Positions 7,254 to 16,921 are shown, counted from the stretch's first letter. The stretch: DNA of 64,000 nt from CAWIJJ01 sp963836405 (GCA_963836405.1 CAWIJL010000007.1:248001-312000); one strand, 5' to 3'. Made by a program: numbers and translations. Notes: generated by a model not told the origin, from the letters alone.

Positions 7254-10058
7254 ATGCCGAAGGCTCTGGTAATCGTGGAGTCGCCTGCAAAGGCGAAGAC
7301 TATTAATAAATATCTGGGTAAGCAATACGTCGTTAAAGCCTCACTGGGTCACATCAAAGATCTCCCCAAGCGCGACTTGGCAGTGGATGTCGAACACGGC
7401 TTCGAGCCGCGTTACGAAGTAATCGAAGGCAAAAAGAAGCTTATCTCCGAACTCAAACAGACCGCCAAAAAGGTGGATGACGTGTACCTGGCGGCCGACC
7501 CGGACCGCGAAGGCGAAGCCATCTGCTACCACCTCCAGGAAGAACTGCGCGACGGCAAAAAAGGATCGCCGCGCATCTACCGCGTGATGTTCAACGAGAT
7601 CACCAAAAAGGCGATCGAGAAGGCATTCGAAAAACCCGGGCAGGTGAACGGCAGCCTGGTGGACGCGCAGCAGGCGCGGCGGGTGCTGGACCGGTTGGTG
7701 GGCTACAAGATCTCGCCCCTGCTTTGGGACAAAGTTCGCCGCGGCCTTTCCGCGGGCCGTGTGCAGACCGTGGCCCTGCGCCTGGTGGTGGAGCGCGAGC
7801 GCGAAATCCGCGCCTTCGTTCCCCGGGAATACTGGACCATCGACGCGGATTTCAACGCAAAGAAGCCGCCCTTGCTTACCGCCCGCCTGATCCGGCTGGG
7901 CGACCGCGCCGCCGACATCGGCGAGCAGGCGGGAGCGGACGATGTGGTGGCGCAACTCGAAGGCGCGGACTATGCCGTGAAGTCGGTGGCCACGCGCGAA
8001 AAGAAGCGCAATCCCGTCGCCCCGTTCATCACCTCCACCCTGCAACAGGAGGCGAGCCGCAAGCTGCGCTTCAGCGTGAAGCGGACCATGATGCTGGCAC
8101 AGCGGCTCTACGAAGGCGTCGAAATCGGGAAGGAAGGCGCCGTGGGTCTGATCACCTACATGCGCACGGATTCGACGCGCGTTTCCGATGACGCCGTGCG
8201 CGACGTCCGCGACTACATCCTGGAGCGTTACGGCAAGCCCTTCCTGCCCGAATCGCCGATCGTATACCGCTCCAAAAAGGATGCGCAGGATGCGCACGAA
8301 GCCATTCGGCCCACCTCCATGGCCTTCACGCCGGAGGTGGTGGAGAAGTACCTCGCCGAAGACGAAATGAAGTTGTACCGGCTGGTCTGGAACCGCTTTC
8401 TGGCCAGCCAGATGCTGCCGGCGCTCTACGACCAGACCACCATCGATGTCTCCGCCACCGGCAGGAACAGCCTCGAGTACACCTTCCGCACCACCGGTTC
8501 GGTGCTGAAGTTCGAAGGCTTCCTCAAGGTCTACCAGGAAGGCAAGGATCAGGCCGACGAAGAGGACGAAGAGCTCCGCCACCGGCTTCCGGCGGTGACC
8601 GAAGGCGAGGTGCTGCGCTTCAAGGCCATCCGGCCCGATCAACATTTTACCGAGCCGCCGCCCCGCTACAACGAAGCCACCCTCGTCAAGCGCCTCGAAG
8701 CCGACGGCGTCGGCCGGCCCTCCACCTATGCCTCCATTCTCTCCACCATTCAGGAGCGCGAGTACGTCAGGAAGGATGGCGGGCGCTTCATTCCCACCGA
8801 GCTCGGCATGGTGGTGACGGATCTGCTGCTCGAGAGCTTCGACGATATTTTCGACGTGAAATACACGGCGAGAATGGAAGAGGAACTCGACGAGATCGAA
8901 GAAGGGAAGCTCGACTGGCGCACGGCCATGGGCGAGTTCTACGAACGCTTCGACCGCGACCTGAAACACGCCGAGGGGCACATGGTCGATGTCAAGCGGA
9001 TGGAGAAGCCCACCGACCTGATCTGCGAGAGATGCGCTAAGCCACTCGTGATCAAGTGGGGCAAGCACGGCAGCTTTATTGCGTGCACCGGCTATCCCGA
9101 GTTCTCACCGCGAAGCGCCGAGGCCGACCTCGAAAACGTACGCAAGGAACTGGCCACGCGGCAGGCACGGGCGGCGAAAGACATCGAGAAGCGCCTGGAG
9201 AAGATTCGTGCCAGATATGCCGGCCTGAAGGTTTGGCTGGGGGACACGGGACGGGTGGAAATCGCCCCGACGGCTGCGGTGGATCCGCGCCGGGTCGCAG
9301 CCGACCTGAAGGTGCTGGACCGGGCCATCGCCGAGCGGCGGAAGAACGATAAGGAGCGGATCGGGCAGCGTCTCGAGAAGATCCGGGCGCGCTACCCGCA
9401 GATCGTCGATTACTACGATCTACGTTTGGAAGACGGAGCCGCGGGGCCGGTGTTTTCGTGGCAGAAGACGGGATATTTCTGCACCTACACCCGCGAGCTC
9501 ACCGTGGATCTGCCCGATGTGGATAAGTCCGACCTTTCCGAGCAGGGCGACGAAGAGTATTGCGAGAACTGCGGCCGCCCCATGGTGCTCAAGAAGGGCC
9601 GCTTCGGAACGTTCTTCGCCTGCACCGGATACCCGGACTGCAAGACCACCAAACCCATCGGCGGCCAGCAAACGAAGGCCGACCAGCCCCTCGACGAGCT
9701 CTGCCCGCAGTGCGGCAGCAACCTGGTCATGAAGCACGGCCGTTTCGGCGAGTTCACCGCGTGCAGCAACTACCCCACCTGCAAGTTCGTCAAGCAGAAG
9801 ACCATCGGGATGAAGTGCCCGCAGTGTTCGGAAGGCGAGATCATCGAGCGCCGTTCGAAAAAGGGCAAGACCTTCTACGGGTGCAACCGTTATCCGGACT
9901 GCAACTTCGTCGCCTGGGCCAAGCCCGTGCCGGAAAAGTGCCCGGAATGCAGCAACTCCTATTTGGTGGAGAAGTGGCTCAAGGCCGGCCCCGTCTGGCA
10001 ATGCCCCAACCCCGAATGTAAATACAAGCAGCCCGCGCCGCAGGCTGTCGTCGCTTAG
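7254..10058 (+). CDS. topA: DNA topoisomerase I (type IA)
   Basis: 934 residues. TopA relaxes negative supercoils. The N-terminal Toprim domain is clear (ALVIVESPAKAKTINKYLG; DPDREGEA with the acidic triad) and the catalytic tyrosine is in the ITYMRTDST motif (Tyr302). Family motifs RRVLDRLVGYKISPLLW and GRPSTYASI follow. The tail carries five zinc-ribbon-like units. The first (CERC...ACTGYPEF) lacks its fourth Cys; the next three are complete four-Cys units (YCENC..., LCPQC..., KCPQC...), and the last is a variant (KCPEC...CPNPEC). Between units 1 and 2 lies an insertion of roughly 100 residues containing RLEKIRARY twice. This tail is more elaborate than in E. coli TopA. Confidence 0.98.
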   Translation: MPKALVIVESPAKAKTINKYLGKQYVVKASLGHIKDLPKRDLAVDVEHGFEPRYEVIEGKKKLISELKQTAKKVDDVYLAADPDREGEAICYHLQEELRDGKKGSPRIYRVMFNEITKKAIEKAFEKPGQVNGSLVDAQQARRVLDRLVGYKISPLLWDKVRRGLSAGRVQTVALRLVVEREREIRAFVPREYWTIDADFNAKKPPLLTARLIRLGDRAADIGEQAGADDVVAQLEGADYAVKSVATREKKRNPVAPFITSTLQQEASRKLRFSVKRTMMLAQRLYEGVEIGKEGAVGLITYMRTDSTRVSDDAVRDVRDYILERYGKPFLPESPIVYRSKKDAQDAHEAIRPTSMAFTPEVVEKYLAEDEMKLYRLVWNRFLASQMLPALYDQTTIDVSATGRNSLEYTFRTTGSVLKFEGFLKVYQEGKDQADEEDEELRHRLPAVTEGEVLRFKAIRPDQHFTEPPPRYNEATLVKRLEADGVGRPSTYASILSTIQEREYVRKDGGRFIPTELGMVVTDLLLESFDDIFDVKYTARMEEELDEIEEGKLDWRTAMGEFYERFDRDLKHAEGHMVDVKRMEKPTDLICERCAKPLVIKWGKHGSFIACTGYPEFSPRSAEADLENVRKELATRQARAAKDIEKRLEKIRARYAGLKVWLGDTGRVEIAPTAAVDPRRVAADLKVLDRAIAERRKNDKERIGQRLEKIRARYPQIVDYYDLRLEDGAAGPVFSWQKTGYFCTYTRELTVDLPDVDKSDLSEQGDEEYCENCGRPMVLKKGRFGTFFACTGYPDCKTTKPIGGQQTKADQPLDELCPQCGSNLVMKHGRFGEFTACSNYPTCKFVKQKTIGMKCPQCSEGEIIERRSKKGKTFYGCNRYPDCNFVAWAKPVPEKCPECSNSYLVEKWLKAGPVWQCPNPECKYKQPAPQAVVA

Positions 10059-10079
10059 GGCGGGCCTCCAGGCCTGCCC
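10058..10079 (+). terminator. Candidate hairpin after topA
   Basis: GGGCGGGCCT and AGGCCTGCCC form a near-perfect inverted repeat (one mismatch) directly at the topA stop codon. No T-tract follows, so termination is uncertain. Confidence 0.35.
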
Positions 10080-10409
10080 ATCCTGACAGAACCCGCCGTT
10101 TCTCCGCCTCGTTGTTGCGGCGCCCGGTTGACGAATGCCCCCGTCTTTGTTATCAAAGCTAGAAGGGTAGTAGTTCGCAAGTCGCCCGAGAGTGAGGTCT
10201 GTTGTCTGTGGTCGTCCTCACGAGCAATCACCGCAAGCTGTGGATCTTCGCGGCGTGGTATGTTCCCAGGACCCGACGGCGATTTGCGAACCTCAGCGCA
10301 CCAAGACCCCTCCGGCCAATGCCGGCTAGTGGGGTAACTCATCAGAGAAGGCCAGAACCGGGCCGGACCGGCAGTTGTCGGGACGCCTGCCAACTTAGTG
10401 AGGTACCTC
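10080..10409. other. 330-bp intergenic region, probable long leader of the 961-aa gene
   Basis: No gene seen. It holds a candidate sigma-70 promoter (10128-10156), a GC hairpin (10306-10335: ACCCC/GGGGT outer arms, CCGGC/GCCGG inner arms, CAAT loop), and a 12-bp palindrome TGAGGTACCTCA (10399-10410) covering the ribosome site of the next gene. Together these would give a leader of about 245 nt. Confidence 0.45.
10128..10156 (+). promoter_or_regulatory. Candidate sigma-70 promoter
   Basis: TTGACG (10128-10133), a 17-nt spacer, then TATCAA (10151-10156). This matches the consensus boxes at 5/6 and 4/6 positions. It is oriented towards the 961-residue protein gene at 10410. Confidence 0.4.
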
Positions 10410-13295
10410 ATGCAGCCGGTAGAAGTATTCCGTTTTGTTGCATCCCGCGCGCCGCGGCCCCGCCGCCCGCAGCTTGACCTTACACAGTTCGTCGCCGCGA
10501 CACCGTTCTTCCGCCGGCTGATGGACGATCTCCGGTCCCCCAACCCACGGGCGAGTGTCTTCACCGCCGTTGACGACTTCCTGTCAGGCGACGAGTTCAA
10601 TGCCGATCCCGGCCGGGTGGAGATGTTCCGTCTGCTCGAGGAACTGCACGCCTCGCTTCGGCGCGACGCTCCCCTTAATGCCGGCGAGGCGCGCGCCCGC
10701 GTGGCTGCGGTGTTCGGGGCCGATGCGAGGGCCTTGCTCGCCGATACAGCCTTCGTGCGAGCTCTGGGGACCGCTCGGGATGCGGTTCTCGCGCTGAAAT
10801 TACGGTCCGAAGGACGCCCGGGCCTGCTCGGCCGCTATTCCCGGATCGTCCAAGCCGGGGAGTTCGTTCGCCGCCTGGCGACCGCCCCCGACCAGATCGA
10901 GTTCGGACGGCTCTCGTCATCTCTGTTGCTGCCCTTCCGGCTTCCCCCGGAGTTCGGCGTTCTCCGTCCGGGAGGCGAAACTGGCGAGGAGCCCGCCGCG
11001 CTGGTCACACCCCCCTCCGGCAGCGTGGCAACCGTTGCGCGAATGGCCACCCTGGAACGCGCCATCGCCGAATTGAGTGAAGGAGCGGGCGAACTGGAGC
11101 GGAGGACTGTTGGGGCCGATGCATCTGAACGGCTGGTCCTGTCCGAAGCCGCGACCCGCCGCCTGTCCGCTCCGACCCGGGCTTTCCTCGCCGAGGAGGA
11201 AATCCAACCTTCGACCACCTCCTATACGGCTGTTCTCGACGGACTGGAGAGCCGGCGCAGCGCCCTGATGACCGAATTGCCTGCTGAAACCGACGATGAC
11301 GACGAACCATTGCGCGTAGTCCTCGGACGGCTGGTGCTGCCTTCCGCAACCGGGGCGCCCGCCCTGCCCCTGGATCCGGGCTTTCTGGATCCATCCACAG
11401 TTCCGCCTACCACGATCGGTCCCCTGACGCCGACCAGCGTGGGCAGCCTGCTGATCGTTCGCCAGCAGATCAAGCGTTACGAGGCGGGGGAGATCAGTCA
11501 TACGCAGAACGTTTTGCGTTCCGAGCATCTGTCGCGCAGCACGCGCAGGCTGCGCCGGACCGAGGAGTCGTTCCTGGTGGAGGAGGAGCGGAGCACACAG
11601 GAGGAGCGCACGCATCAGACCACCGAACGCTTCGAGCTGCAAAGCGAGATCAAGAACACGCTCGAAAGTGCGCGGCAATTCAACGTCGGGGCGACAGTCT
11701 CGGCCGGGTACGGGCCGTTCGTGCAGGTGGAGGCATCTACCGGGTTTGAGACCAGCACCTCCAGCCAGCAGGCACAATCCACCGCGTCGGAGTTCGCGCG
11801 CGAGATGACGGAGCGCACGGCCAGCCGCATCACTCAGCGTGTCCGCACCGAACAGACCCGCGCGACCCTCGAGGAGTTCGAGGAGACCAATACCCAGGGT
11901 TTCGACAATACCAACGGCGACTCGCACGCCATCGGCGTCTATCAGTGGCTTGACCGAATCTATGAGATGCAGGTGTATGACTGTGGCGTCCGGGTCCTGT
12001 TCGAGTTCACGGTGCTGGAGCCGGCGGCCATGTACCTCAACGCGCTACAGGCCCAACTGGCAAAGCCGGAGGGGCTCAAGGCGCCGAAGAAGCTGACCAT
12101 CAAGCCCAATCAGATCACGGCCAGCAACTACTCGACCTTTGTATCCCGATACCGCGCGGAGAGCGTGCAAGCGCCGCCGGCCGTCCGCATCACTATTGCC
12201 AAGTCCTTCGCGCACTCCTCCCCCGACGGGACGCCGATCGAGCACTCCTCGGAAGTCATGCTGACGGTGCCCGAGGGCTATCGGGCGGTCGAAGCCACGG
12301 CGGCAATTAAAATCGACGAGCCCGGTGGACCCGCGCTGCCCGGATCCTCGGGCCAGTCGAACCGGGTGGACATTCTGGTGGCAAACCAGCGCCTGTTCCG
12401 TTTCCAGCGCGATGGCGAGAACGACCAAACCGACCTGAATGATGTGCTGGATCATCCGGAAGGGGACCTGCCGGCGGCGGTGAGCGCCGTCAATGTCGTT
12501 TCTTACGCCGCCACCCTGACCGTGGAATGCGTCCGCACCACGCGAAAGTACGAGCAATGGCAGCTCGCAACGTATGAGGCGATCGCCCGGGCCTTCCTGG
12601 CCCGGCAACAGGAGCACGAGGAGAAGCTGGCCACCCTGGCATCCCAGCAGGGCGCCGTGCCGCAAGGCCGCAACCCGACGCTCAATCGGATCATCGAGCG
12701 CAACGAGATGAAGCGCCTGGCCATCACCATGCTCACCGGTCAGCGCTTCAAATCGACATCGGTGCCTCTGTCCCCACAGGCAGCCGAATTCGATTTTCAG
12801 CGCATGCTGCGTTCGGGCCGCTACGCTCATTTTTGGGAAACCGCGATTGAATGGCGCAACCTCGACTATGAGTTCCTCCCCTACTATTGGGCGCGGCAAT
12901 CCACCTGGGGGCGACTGCTGACCGAGGACGCCGACCCCCTGCACGCGCAGTTCATCAGTGCCGGCGCCGCAACCGTGCGTCTGGCGGTGACTCCCGGATT
13001 TGAGCCGGCGATTCTTCATTTCCTCGAGACGGGCGAAATCTGGAACGGCGGAGAGCTGCCCGAGGTGACTCGCGAAGAATTCATCGGCTTCCTTGACGAG
13101 GTCGACGCGCGCCGTCTGGAGCCGGTGGATCCCAACGCCCCGGTCCCGCTGGGGGGCTTTGCTCCGGATGAGATCCCGTTCGGCGAGCCCTGGGAAGTGA
13201 AGCTGCCGACCACCCTGGTCCGCCTTCGGCCCGACGACTCGCTGCCGCGATGGGAGCGAGGTCCCGACGGCCAATGGCACGCGGTAGAAGAATGA
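10410..13295 (+). CDS. Large uncharacterised protein with central coiled-coil/Ser-Thr-rich region
   Basis: 961 residues from the ATG at 10410, preferred over an in-frame GTG at 10398 because GAGG at 10400-10403 is well spaced from it. There is no signal peptide or membrane helix. Residues about 1-340 are mostly helical and charged. A middle section (about 355-490) begins RQQIKRYEAGEISHTQNVL, continues as a highly charged Glu/Arg/Thr coiled coil (LRRTEESFLVEEERSTQEE), then a Gly/Ser/Thr stretch (NVGATVSAGYGPFVQVEAS, FETSTSS), then HAIGVYQWLDRIYEMQVYDCGVRVLFEF. The C-terminal third is mixed alpha/beta. I do not recognise a named domain. It lies 34 bp upstream of, and probably co-transcribed with, a phospholipase D-type gene. 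Confidence 0.85.
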   Translation: MQPVEVFRFVASRAPRPRRPQLDLTQFVAATPFFRRLMDDLRSPNPRASVFTAVDDFLSGDEFNADPGRVEMFRLLEELHASLRRDAPLNAGEARARVAAVFGADARALLADTAFVRALGTARDAVLALKLRSEGRPGLLGRYSRIVQAGEFVRRLATAPDQIEFGRLSSSLLLPFRLPPEFGVLRPGGETGEEPAALVTPPSGSVATVARMATLERAIAELSEGAGELERRTVGADASERLVLSEAATRRLSAPTRAFLAEEEIQPSTTSYTAVLDGLESRRSALMTELPAETDDDDEPLRVVLGRLVLPSATGAPALPLDPGFLDPSTVPPTTIGPLTPTSVGSLLIVRQQIKRYEAGEISHTQNVLRSEHLSRSTRRLRRTEESFLVEEERSTQEERTHQTTERFELQSEIKNTLESARQFNVGATVSAGYGPFVQVEASTGFETSTSSQQAQSTASEFAREMTERTASRITQRVRTEQTRATLEEFEETNTQGFDNTNGDSHAIGVYQWLDRIYEMQVYDCGVRVLFEFTVLEPAAMYLNALQAQLAKPEGLKAPKKLTIKPNQITASNYSTFVSRYRAESVQAPPAVRITIAKSFAHSSPDGTPIEHSSEVMLTVPEGYRAVEATAAIKIDEPGGPALPGSSGQSNRVDILVANQRLFRFQRDGENDQTDLNDVLDHPEGDLPAAVSAVNVVSYAATLTVECVRTTRKYEQWQLATYEAIARAFLARQQEHEEKLATLASQQGAVPQGRNPTLNRIIERNEMKRLAITMLTGQRFKSTSVPLSPQAAEFDFQRMLRSGRYAHFWETAIEWRNLDYEFLPYYWARQSTWGRLLTEDADPLHAQFISAGAATVRLAVTPGFEPAILHFLETGEIWNGGELPEVTREEFIGFLDEVDARRLEPVDPNAPVPLGGFAPDEIPFGEPWEVKLPTTLVRLRPDDSLPRWERGPDGQWHAVEE

Positions 13296-13329
13296 TTGGG
13301 CGCGCGCGCAGCTAGCGGAGGATTCGACC

Positions 13330-15189
13330 ATGGGTGTGTTTCTGGATCCGGTCGAGGCGGACTCCCTGGAGTTTCGCGGACCCGTTCACGACGGCTGCAA
13401 CCTGGAATGGCTGATCGACCGCAAAGGCGCCTTCCAGGCCATGGAGGCGGCGGTCGCGTCGGCGCGGAAGACCGTGCACATTACCGGCTGGCTCTTCCTG
13501 CCATCCACGCCGATTCTCGATCCGAAGGTCAAGTCGCTACTGGGATCCGGCGGCGAGAAGACGTGGCTGGACCTCATCCGCTTCACCGCCACGAAGGATC
13601 CTCCGGCGGTGGTTCGCATCCTGCCGACCGACTTCGACGCCTTCTTCTATACCAGCAACCACCGTTTGTGCTGGCGGACGATCCGTGACCTTGCGGACCT
13701 GTCGACGCGGCTGGGGTCTTCGCACGAGGACAATCTGCAGTTCTTTCCCACCCTGCATGGGTCGGTGACCGGTCTGTTGTCTTCGCCACTGCTGAAGCTG
13801 GTTGCTCCCACAGCCACCCTGGAGAGTCGAATTGCCCAGACCGTCGTGGAATACAACAAGCTCGACTTCCGCGCCGCGATGAAACTCTTCCAGGAGACGC
13901 CCGGCCATTGGTCGTCCATCGAGCCCGACACGAGCACGAAGACATTCGCAGTCCGGTCTACCGCGCGCGACATCGTCAATGTGGGCAGTCACCACCAGAA
14001 GACCGTCATCGTGGATGGCGAGACCGGGTTCTGCGGCGGGATGGATTTCACGCCGCTCGCGCTCAATGACCGCCGGCACAAGCTGCAGCGCCGTCACGGC
14101 AGCCGCAGGCGCATGGATCTGCTGTGGCACGATGTCCATTGCAAGCTGACCGGACCTGCCGTCTTCGACATGGAGCAGAGTTTTTTTCACCGCTGGCAGG
14201 CCGAGCGCGTACAGTTCTTCGATCGACTCAACAGCGAATTGATGCCAAATGCTCCCACGTCCGGCTTACCGGTCCTCTTCTTCCCGGTTCTGCGCGACGC
14301 ACCCAAACCGAAGCCCGCGGCCAAGGGCCGGGTGAAGGCCCAGGTACACCGCACGGTCTCGATCGACGATCCATCCGCCACGTTCAAGACCCTGCGCCGC
14401 GATATCCTCGACAGTTATGAAAAGGCGATCGCAGAAGCCGAAAGCTTCGTCTATGTCGAGAACCAATATTTGCGTTCGCGCGATATGGCCCGCGCTCTGA
14501 TCGCCCGGCGGAAGCAGAAGCCCCGTTTGCAGCTTGTGATCGTGATTCCCGTGGCTCCCGAGGAGTTCACCAAGGAATCCGCCGCCGACCCCCTGGTGCT
14601 ACAGCCAATCGCCATCCAGAACGAGATTATCGACGAATTACAAGCCGCGTTCGGCGCCAGTCTCGGCATTTTCTCCCTGGTAGCCGGCTTCAAATCGTCT
14701 AAGGGACCGCCGTTGACGAAAGAGGCCGGCAGCCCGCAAATCTACGTCCACACCAAGATCCTGATTGTGGACGACAAGGTGGCAAGCATCGGGTCCGCCA
14801 ATGCGAACGGCCGCAGCTTCTTCCTGGACTCGGAAATCAACATCGGCTGGCAGCATGACAGCGTGCGGCAGTTCCGTCTGGATCTTTGGCGCGAGTTGCT
14901 GGGGGTGGAGGGGGCGGAGCTTGCCGGGTGGAAGCCCGATACATTCGTGCTCCGCTGGAAGGAGATCGCCGAGCGGAACCTGCGCCTTCCCGCGGGACGG
15001 AGAAGTGGATTCGCGGTGCCCCACGATCATGAGAAGTTCAAGAAGATCGCCGCGAAGCTGCCGCTGCCGGAAGCCTTCGAGGCCTTTCTTTCGATCGCCA
15101 ATCCGGCTGAGCCAGGCCTTCCGCCGGAGCTGCTCGATCCCGATCGGGAAGACCGCGCGGCGCCGGATGTGAGCCAGGGCATCAGCTGA
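13330..15189 (+). CDS. Phospholipase D-like protein with two HKD motifs
   Basis: 619 residues, with ribosome site GGAGG before the ATG. Two catalytic HxK(x)4D motifs are intact: HQKTVIVD (His222, Lys224, Asp229) and HTKILIVD (His474, Lys476, Asp481), each followed by the usual GG/GSAN segment (FCGGMDF; IGSANANGRSF). The family (PLD, cardiolipin synthase, phosphatidylserine synthase, some nucleases) makes a phospho-histidine intermediate and cleaves or transfers phosphodiesters. Length and the presence of both motifs in one chain resemble eukaryotic-type or secreted bacterial PLDs. No signal peptide is seen. The substrate is undetermined; pairing with the 961-residue protein is the main clue. 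Confidence 0.9.
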   Translation: MGVFLDPVEADSLEFRGPVHDGCNLEWLIDRKGAFQAMEAAVASARKTVHITGWLFLPSTPILDPKVKSLLGSGGEKTWLDLIRFTATKDPPAVVRILPTDFDAFFYTSNHRLCWRTIRDLADLSTRLGSSHEDNLQFFPTLHGSVTGLLSSPLLKLVAPTATLESRIAQTVVEYNKLDFRAAMKLFQETPGHWSSIEPDTSTKTFAVRSTARDIVNVGSHHQKTVIVDGETGFCGGMDFTPLALNDRRHKLQRRHGSRRRMDLLWHDVHCKLTGPAVFDMEQSFFHRWQAERVQFFDRLNSELMPNAPTSGLPVLFFPVLRDAPKPKPAAKGRVKAQVHRTVSIDDPSATFKTLRRDILDSYEKAIAEAESFVYVENQYLRSRDMARALIARRKQKPRLQLVIVIPVAPEEFTKESAADPLVLQPIAIQNEIIDELQAAFGASLGIFSLVAGFKSSKGPPLTKEAGSPQIYVHTKILIVDDKVASIGSANANGRSFFLDSEINIGWQHDSVRQFRLDLWRELLGVEGAELAGWKPDTFVLRWKEIAERNLRLPAGRRSGFAVPHDHEKFKKIAAKLPLPEAFEAFLSIANPAEPGLPPELLDPDREDRAAPDVSQGIS

Positions 15190-15337
15190 CGGTGCTCTGC
15201 AGACCCGAGCATTGTCGCCTCGCCCTGCCTTGCAATTCGGAGTGAAGTATCTTAACGTACGGGAAACAACATCGGGAGGTCTTGCTCGCGCTACGGGTTT
15301 TGCTCCGGCCCCCCGGGAAAGGAACCACGAGGTTTCC

Positions 15338-16912
15338 ATGTCAGTTTCGAGACGACATTTCTTTTACGGTTCGCTGCTTGCAGGAGCCGTCCCCCTCGGC
15401 GGATTCGGCAGCACCCAATCGCTTCCCGCGCTCGGCTACAAATCGCCCAATGAAAAGATGAACATCGCTTCGATCGGCGCCGGCGGCCGCGCCGCGTCCG
15501 ATATTCAGGGCTGTGCCGGCGAGAATTTCGTAGCGTTTGCGGACCCCGACCCGGCCTCGGCCGCGGCCATGTACCGGCAGCACGAGAGCGCTACCAAGTA
15601 CACCGATTTCCGCAAGATGCTCGATAAGGAAGCGAAGAACATCGACGCGGTCATCGTCGGAATTCCGGATCACATGCACGGCACCGCCGCCATGTGGGCC
15701 ATGGAGCGCGGCAAGCACGTTTACGTGGAAAAACCGCTCACCCGCACGGTGTGGGAAGCGCGCCAGTTGACCGAAGCCGCGGCCAAATACAAAGTGGCCA
15801 CGCAGATGGGCAACCAGGGCTACTCCAATAACGGCGCCCGCATTGCCGCGGAAATCGTCTGGTCGGGCGAGATCGGCAACGTCACCGAAGTCCACGCCTG
15901 GACGACGCGTCCGATCTGGCCGCAAGGCATGACCGAGATTCCCCCGGCAGCCGATCCGCCGGCCGGCTTCGACTGGGATTCCTGGATCGGTATCCAGACC
16001 ATGCGGCCCTACGCCGGTGCCCCTCCGCCCTCCGCGGCTGGTGGCGGCCGGGGCGGCGGCGGCTTTGGCGGCGGCGGCTCCAACCGCGGCTTCTACGCTC
16101 CCTTCAACTGGCGCGGCTTCTTCGATTTTGGTTGCGGCCCGCTGGGCGACATGGCGTGCCACCTGCTCGGCGCCGTCAACATGGCGCTGATGCTCGGCGC
16201 TCCCAAGAGCGTCGAGGTCATCAAGCAGGAAGGCAAGAGCCCGTTTGCGTTCCCGAAACAGTCGGTCACCGTGTTCGAGTTTCCGGCGCGCAAGAACATG
16301 GCGCCCGTCAAGGTCTACTGGTATGACGCGTCCACCGGCCCGCAATACCGGCCGGCGGGGATTCCGGAAAGCGAACCGCTGATTGGCGGCCCCGGGTCCT
16401 TCGGGCCACAGGCTGCCGCCGGGCGCGGTGGCGCCGGACGGGGTGGCGCAGCGGGTGCCGCCGGAGCCCCGGGTGCCGCTGCCCCCGCGGGTGCACGAGC
16501 AGGTGCCGCGGCCGGTCGTGCGGGTGCTGCCGGTGGTGGCGGATTCGGCGGCGGCAATCGCGAAGGCGTGGTGTTTGTCGGCGACAAGGGATTCATGACC
16601 ACCGACACCTACGGCGCTTCCGTTCGCCTTCTGCCCGAGTCCCGCAATAACGAATACCGCCTGCCTCCCGAGCTCCTGACCCGGTCCCCCGGACACTATC
16701 GCGACTGGATCCGGGCCTGCAAGGGCGGCGATCCGGCCTGCTCCAATTTCAGCGTCGCCGGTCCCTTCACCGAGTGGATCGTCATGGGCGTGATCGCGCT
16801 GCACTTCGAAGGCAAGCTCGAGTGGGATGCGTCCAAAATGCAGTTCGCCAATAACAGGGAAGCGAACAACTTGATCAAGCCCACCTTCCGCAAAGGTTGG
16901 AGCTTTACATAG
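15338..16912 (+). CDS. Gfo/Idh/MocA-family oxidoreductase, Tat-exported, with Gly/Ala-rich insertions
   Basis: 524 residues from the ATG at 15338, which begins a twin-arginine signal (SRRHFFYGS followed by a hydrophobic LLAGAVPLGGF). The NAD(P)-binding Rossmann half reads MNIASIGAGGRAASDI, then VIVGIPDHMHGTAAMWAMERGKHVYVEKPLTR with the family's EKP motif; the C-terminal half carries the dehydrogenase-type beta sheet. Two low-complexity insertions interrupt it: a Gly-rich loop near residues 234-250 and a roughly 60-residue Gly/Ala/Arg tract near 350-410. Such exported members act on sugars or sugar acids; the substrate is unknown. The paralogue at 18160 shares the same plan. Confidence 0.9.
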   Translation: MSVSRRHFFYGSLLAGAVPLGGFGSTQSLPALGYKSPNEKMNIASIGAGGRAASDIQGCAGENFVAFADPDPASAAAMYRQHESATKYTDFRKMLDKEAKNIDAVIVGIPDHMHGTAAMWAMERGKHVYVEKPLTRTVWEARQLTEAAAKYKVATQMGNQGYSNNGARIAAEIVWSGEIGNVTEVHAWTTRPIWPQGMTEIPPAADPPAGFDWDSWIGIQTMRPYAGAPPPSAAGGGRGGGGFGGGGSNRGFYAPFNWRGFFDFGCGPLGDMACHLLGAVNMALMLGAPKSVEVIKQEGKSPFAFPKQSVTVFEFPARKNMAPVKVYWYDASTGPQYRPAGIPESEPLIGGPGSFGPQAAAGRGGAGRGGAAGAAGAPGAAAPAGARAGAAAGRAGAAGGGGFGGGNREGVVFVGDKGFMTTDTYGASVRLLPESRNNEYRLPPELLTRSPGHYRDWIRACKGGDPACSNFSVAGPFTEWIVMGVIALHFEGKLEWDASKMQFANNREANNLIKPTFRKGWSFT

Positions 16913-16921
16913 AAATCATCT

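Noticed and set aside
7341..9068. 575-codon open frame opposite topA
   Set aside because: TopA motifs occupy the other strand completely; the reverse frame is His/Gly-rich with no recognisable domain.
15341..16804. Long open frame on the minus strand opposite the first oxidoreductase gene
   Set aside because: It is a high-GC shadow of the Gfo/Idh/MocA gene; the plus frame carries signal, motifs and matches to its paralogue.
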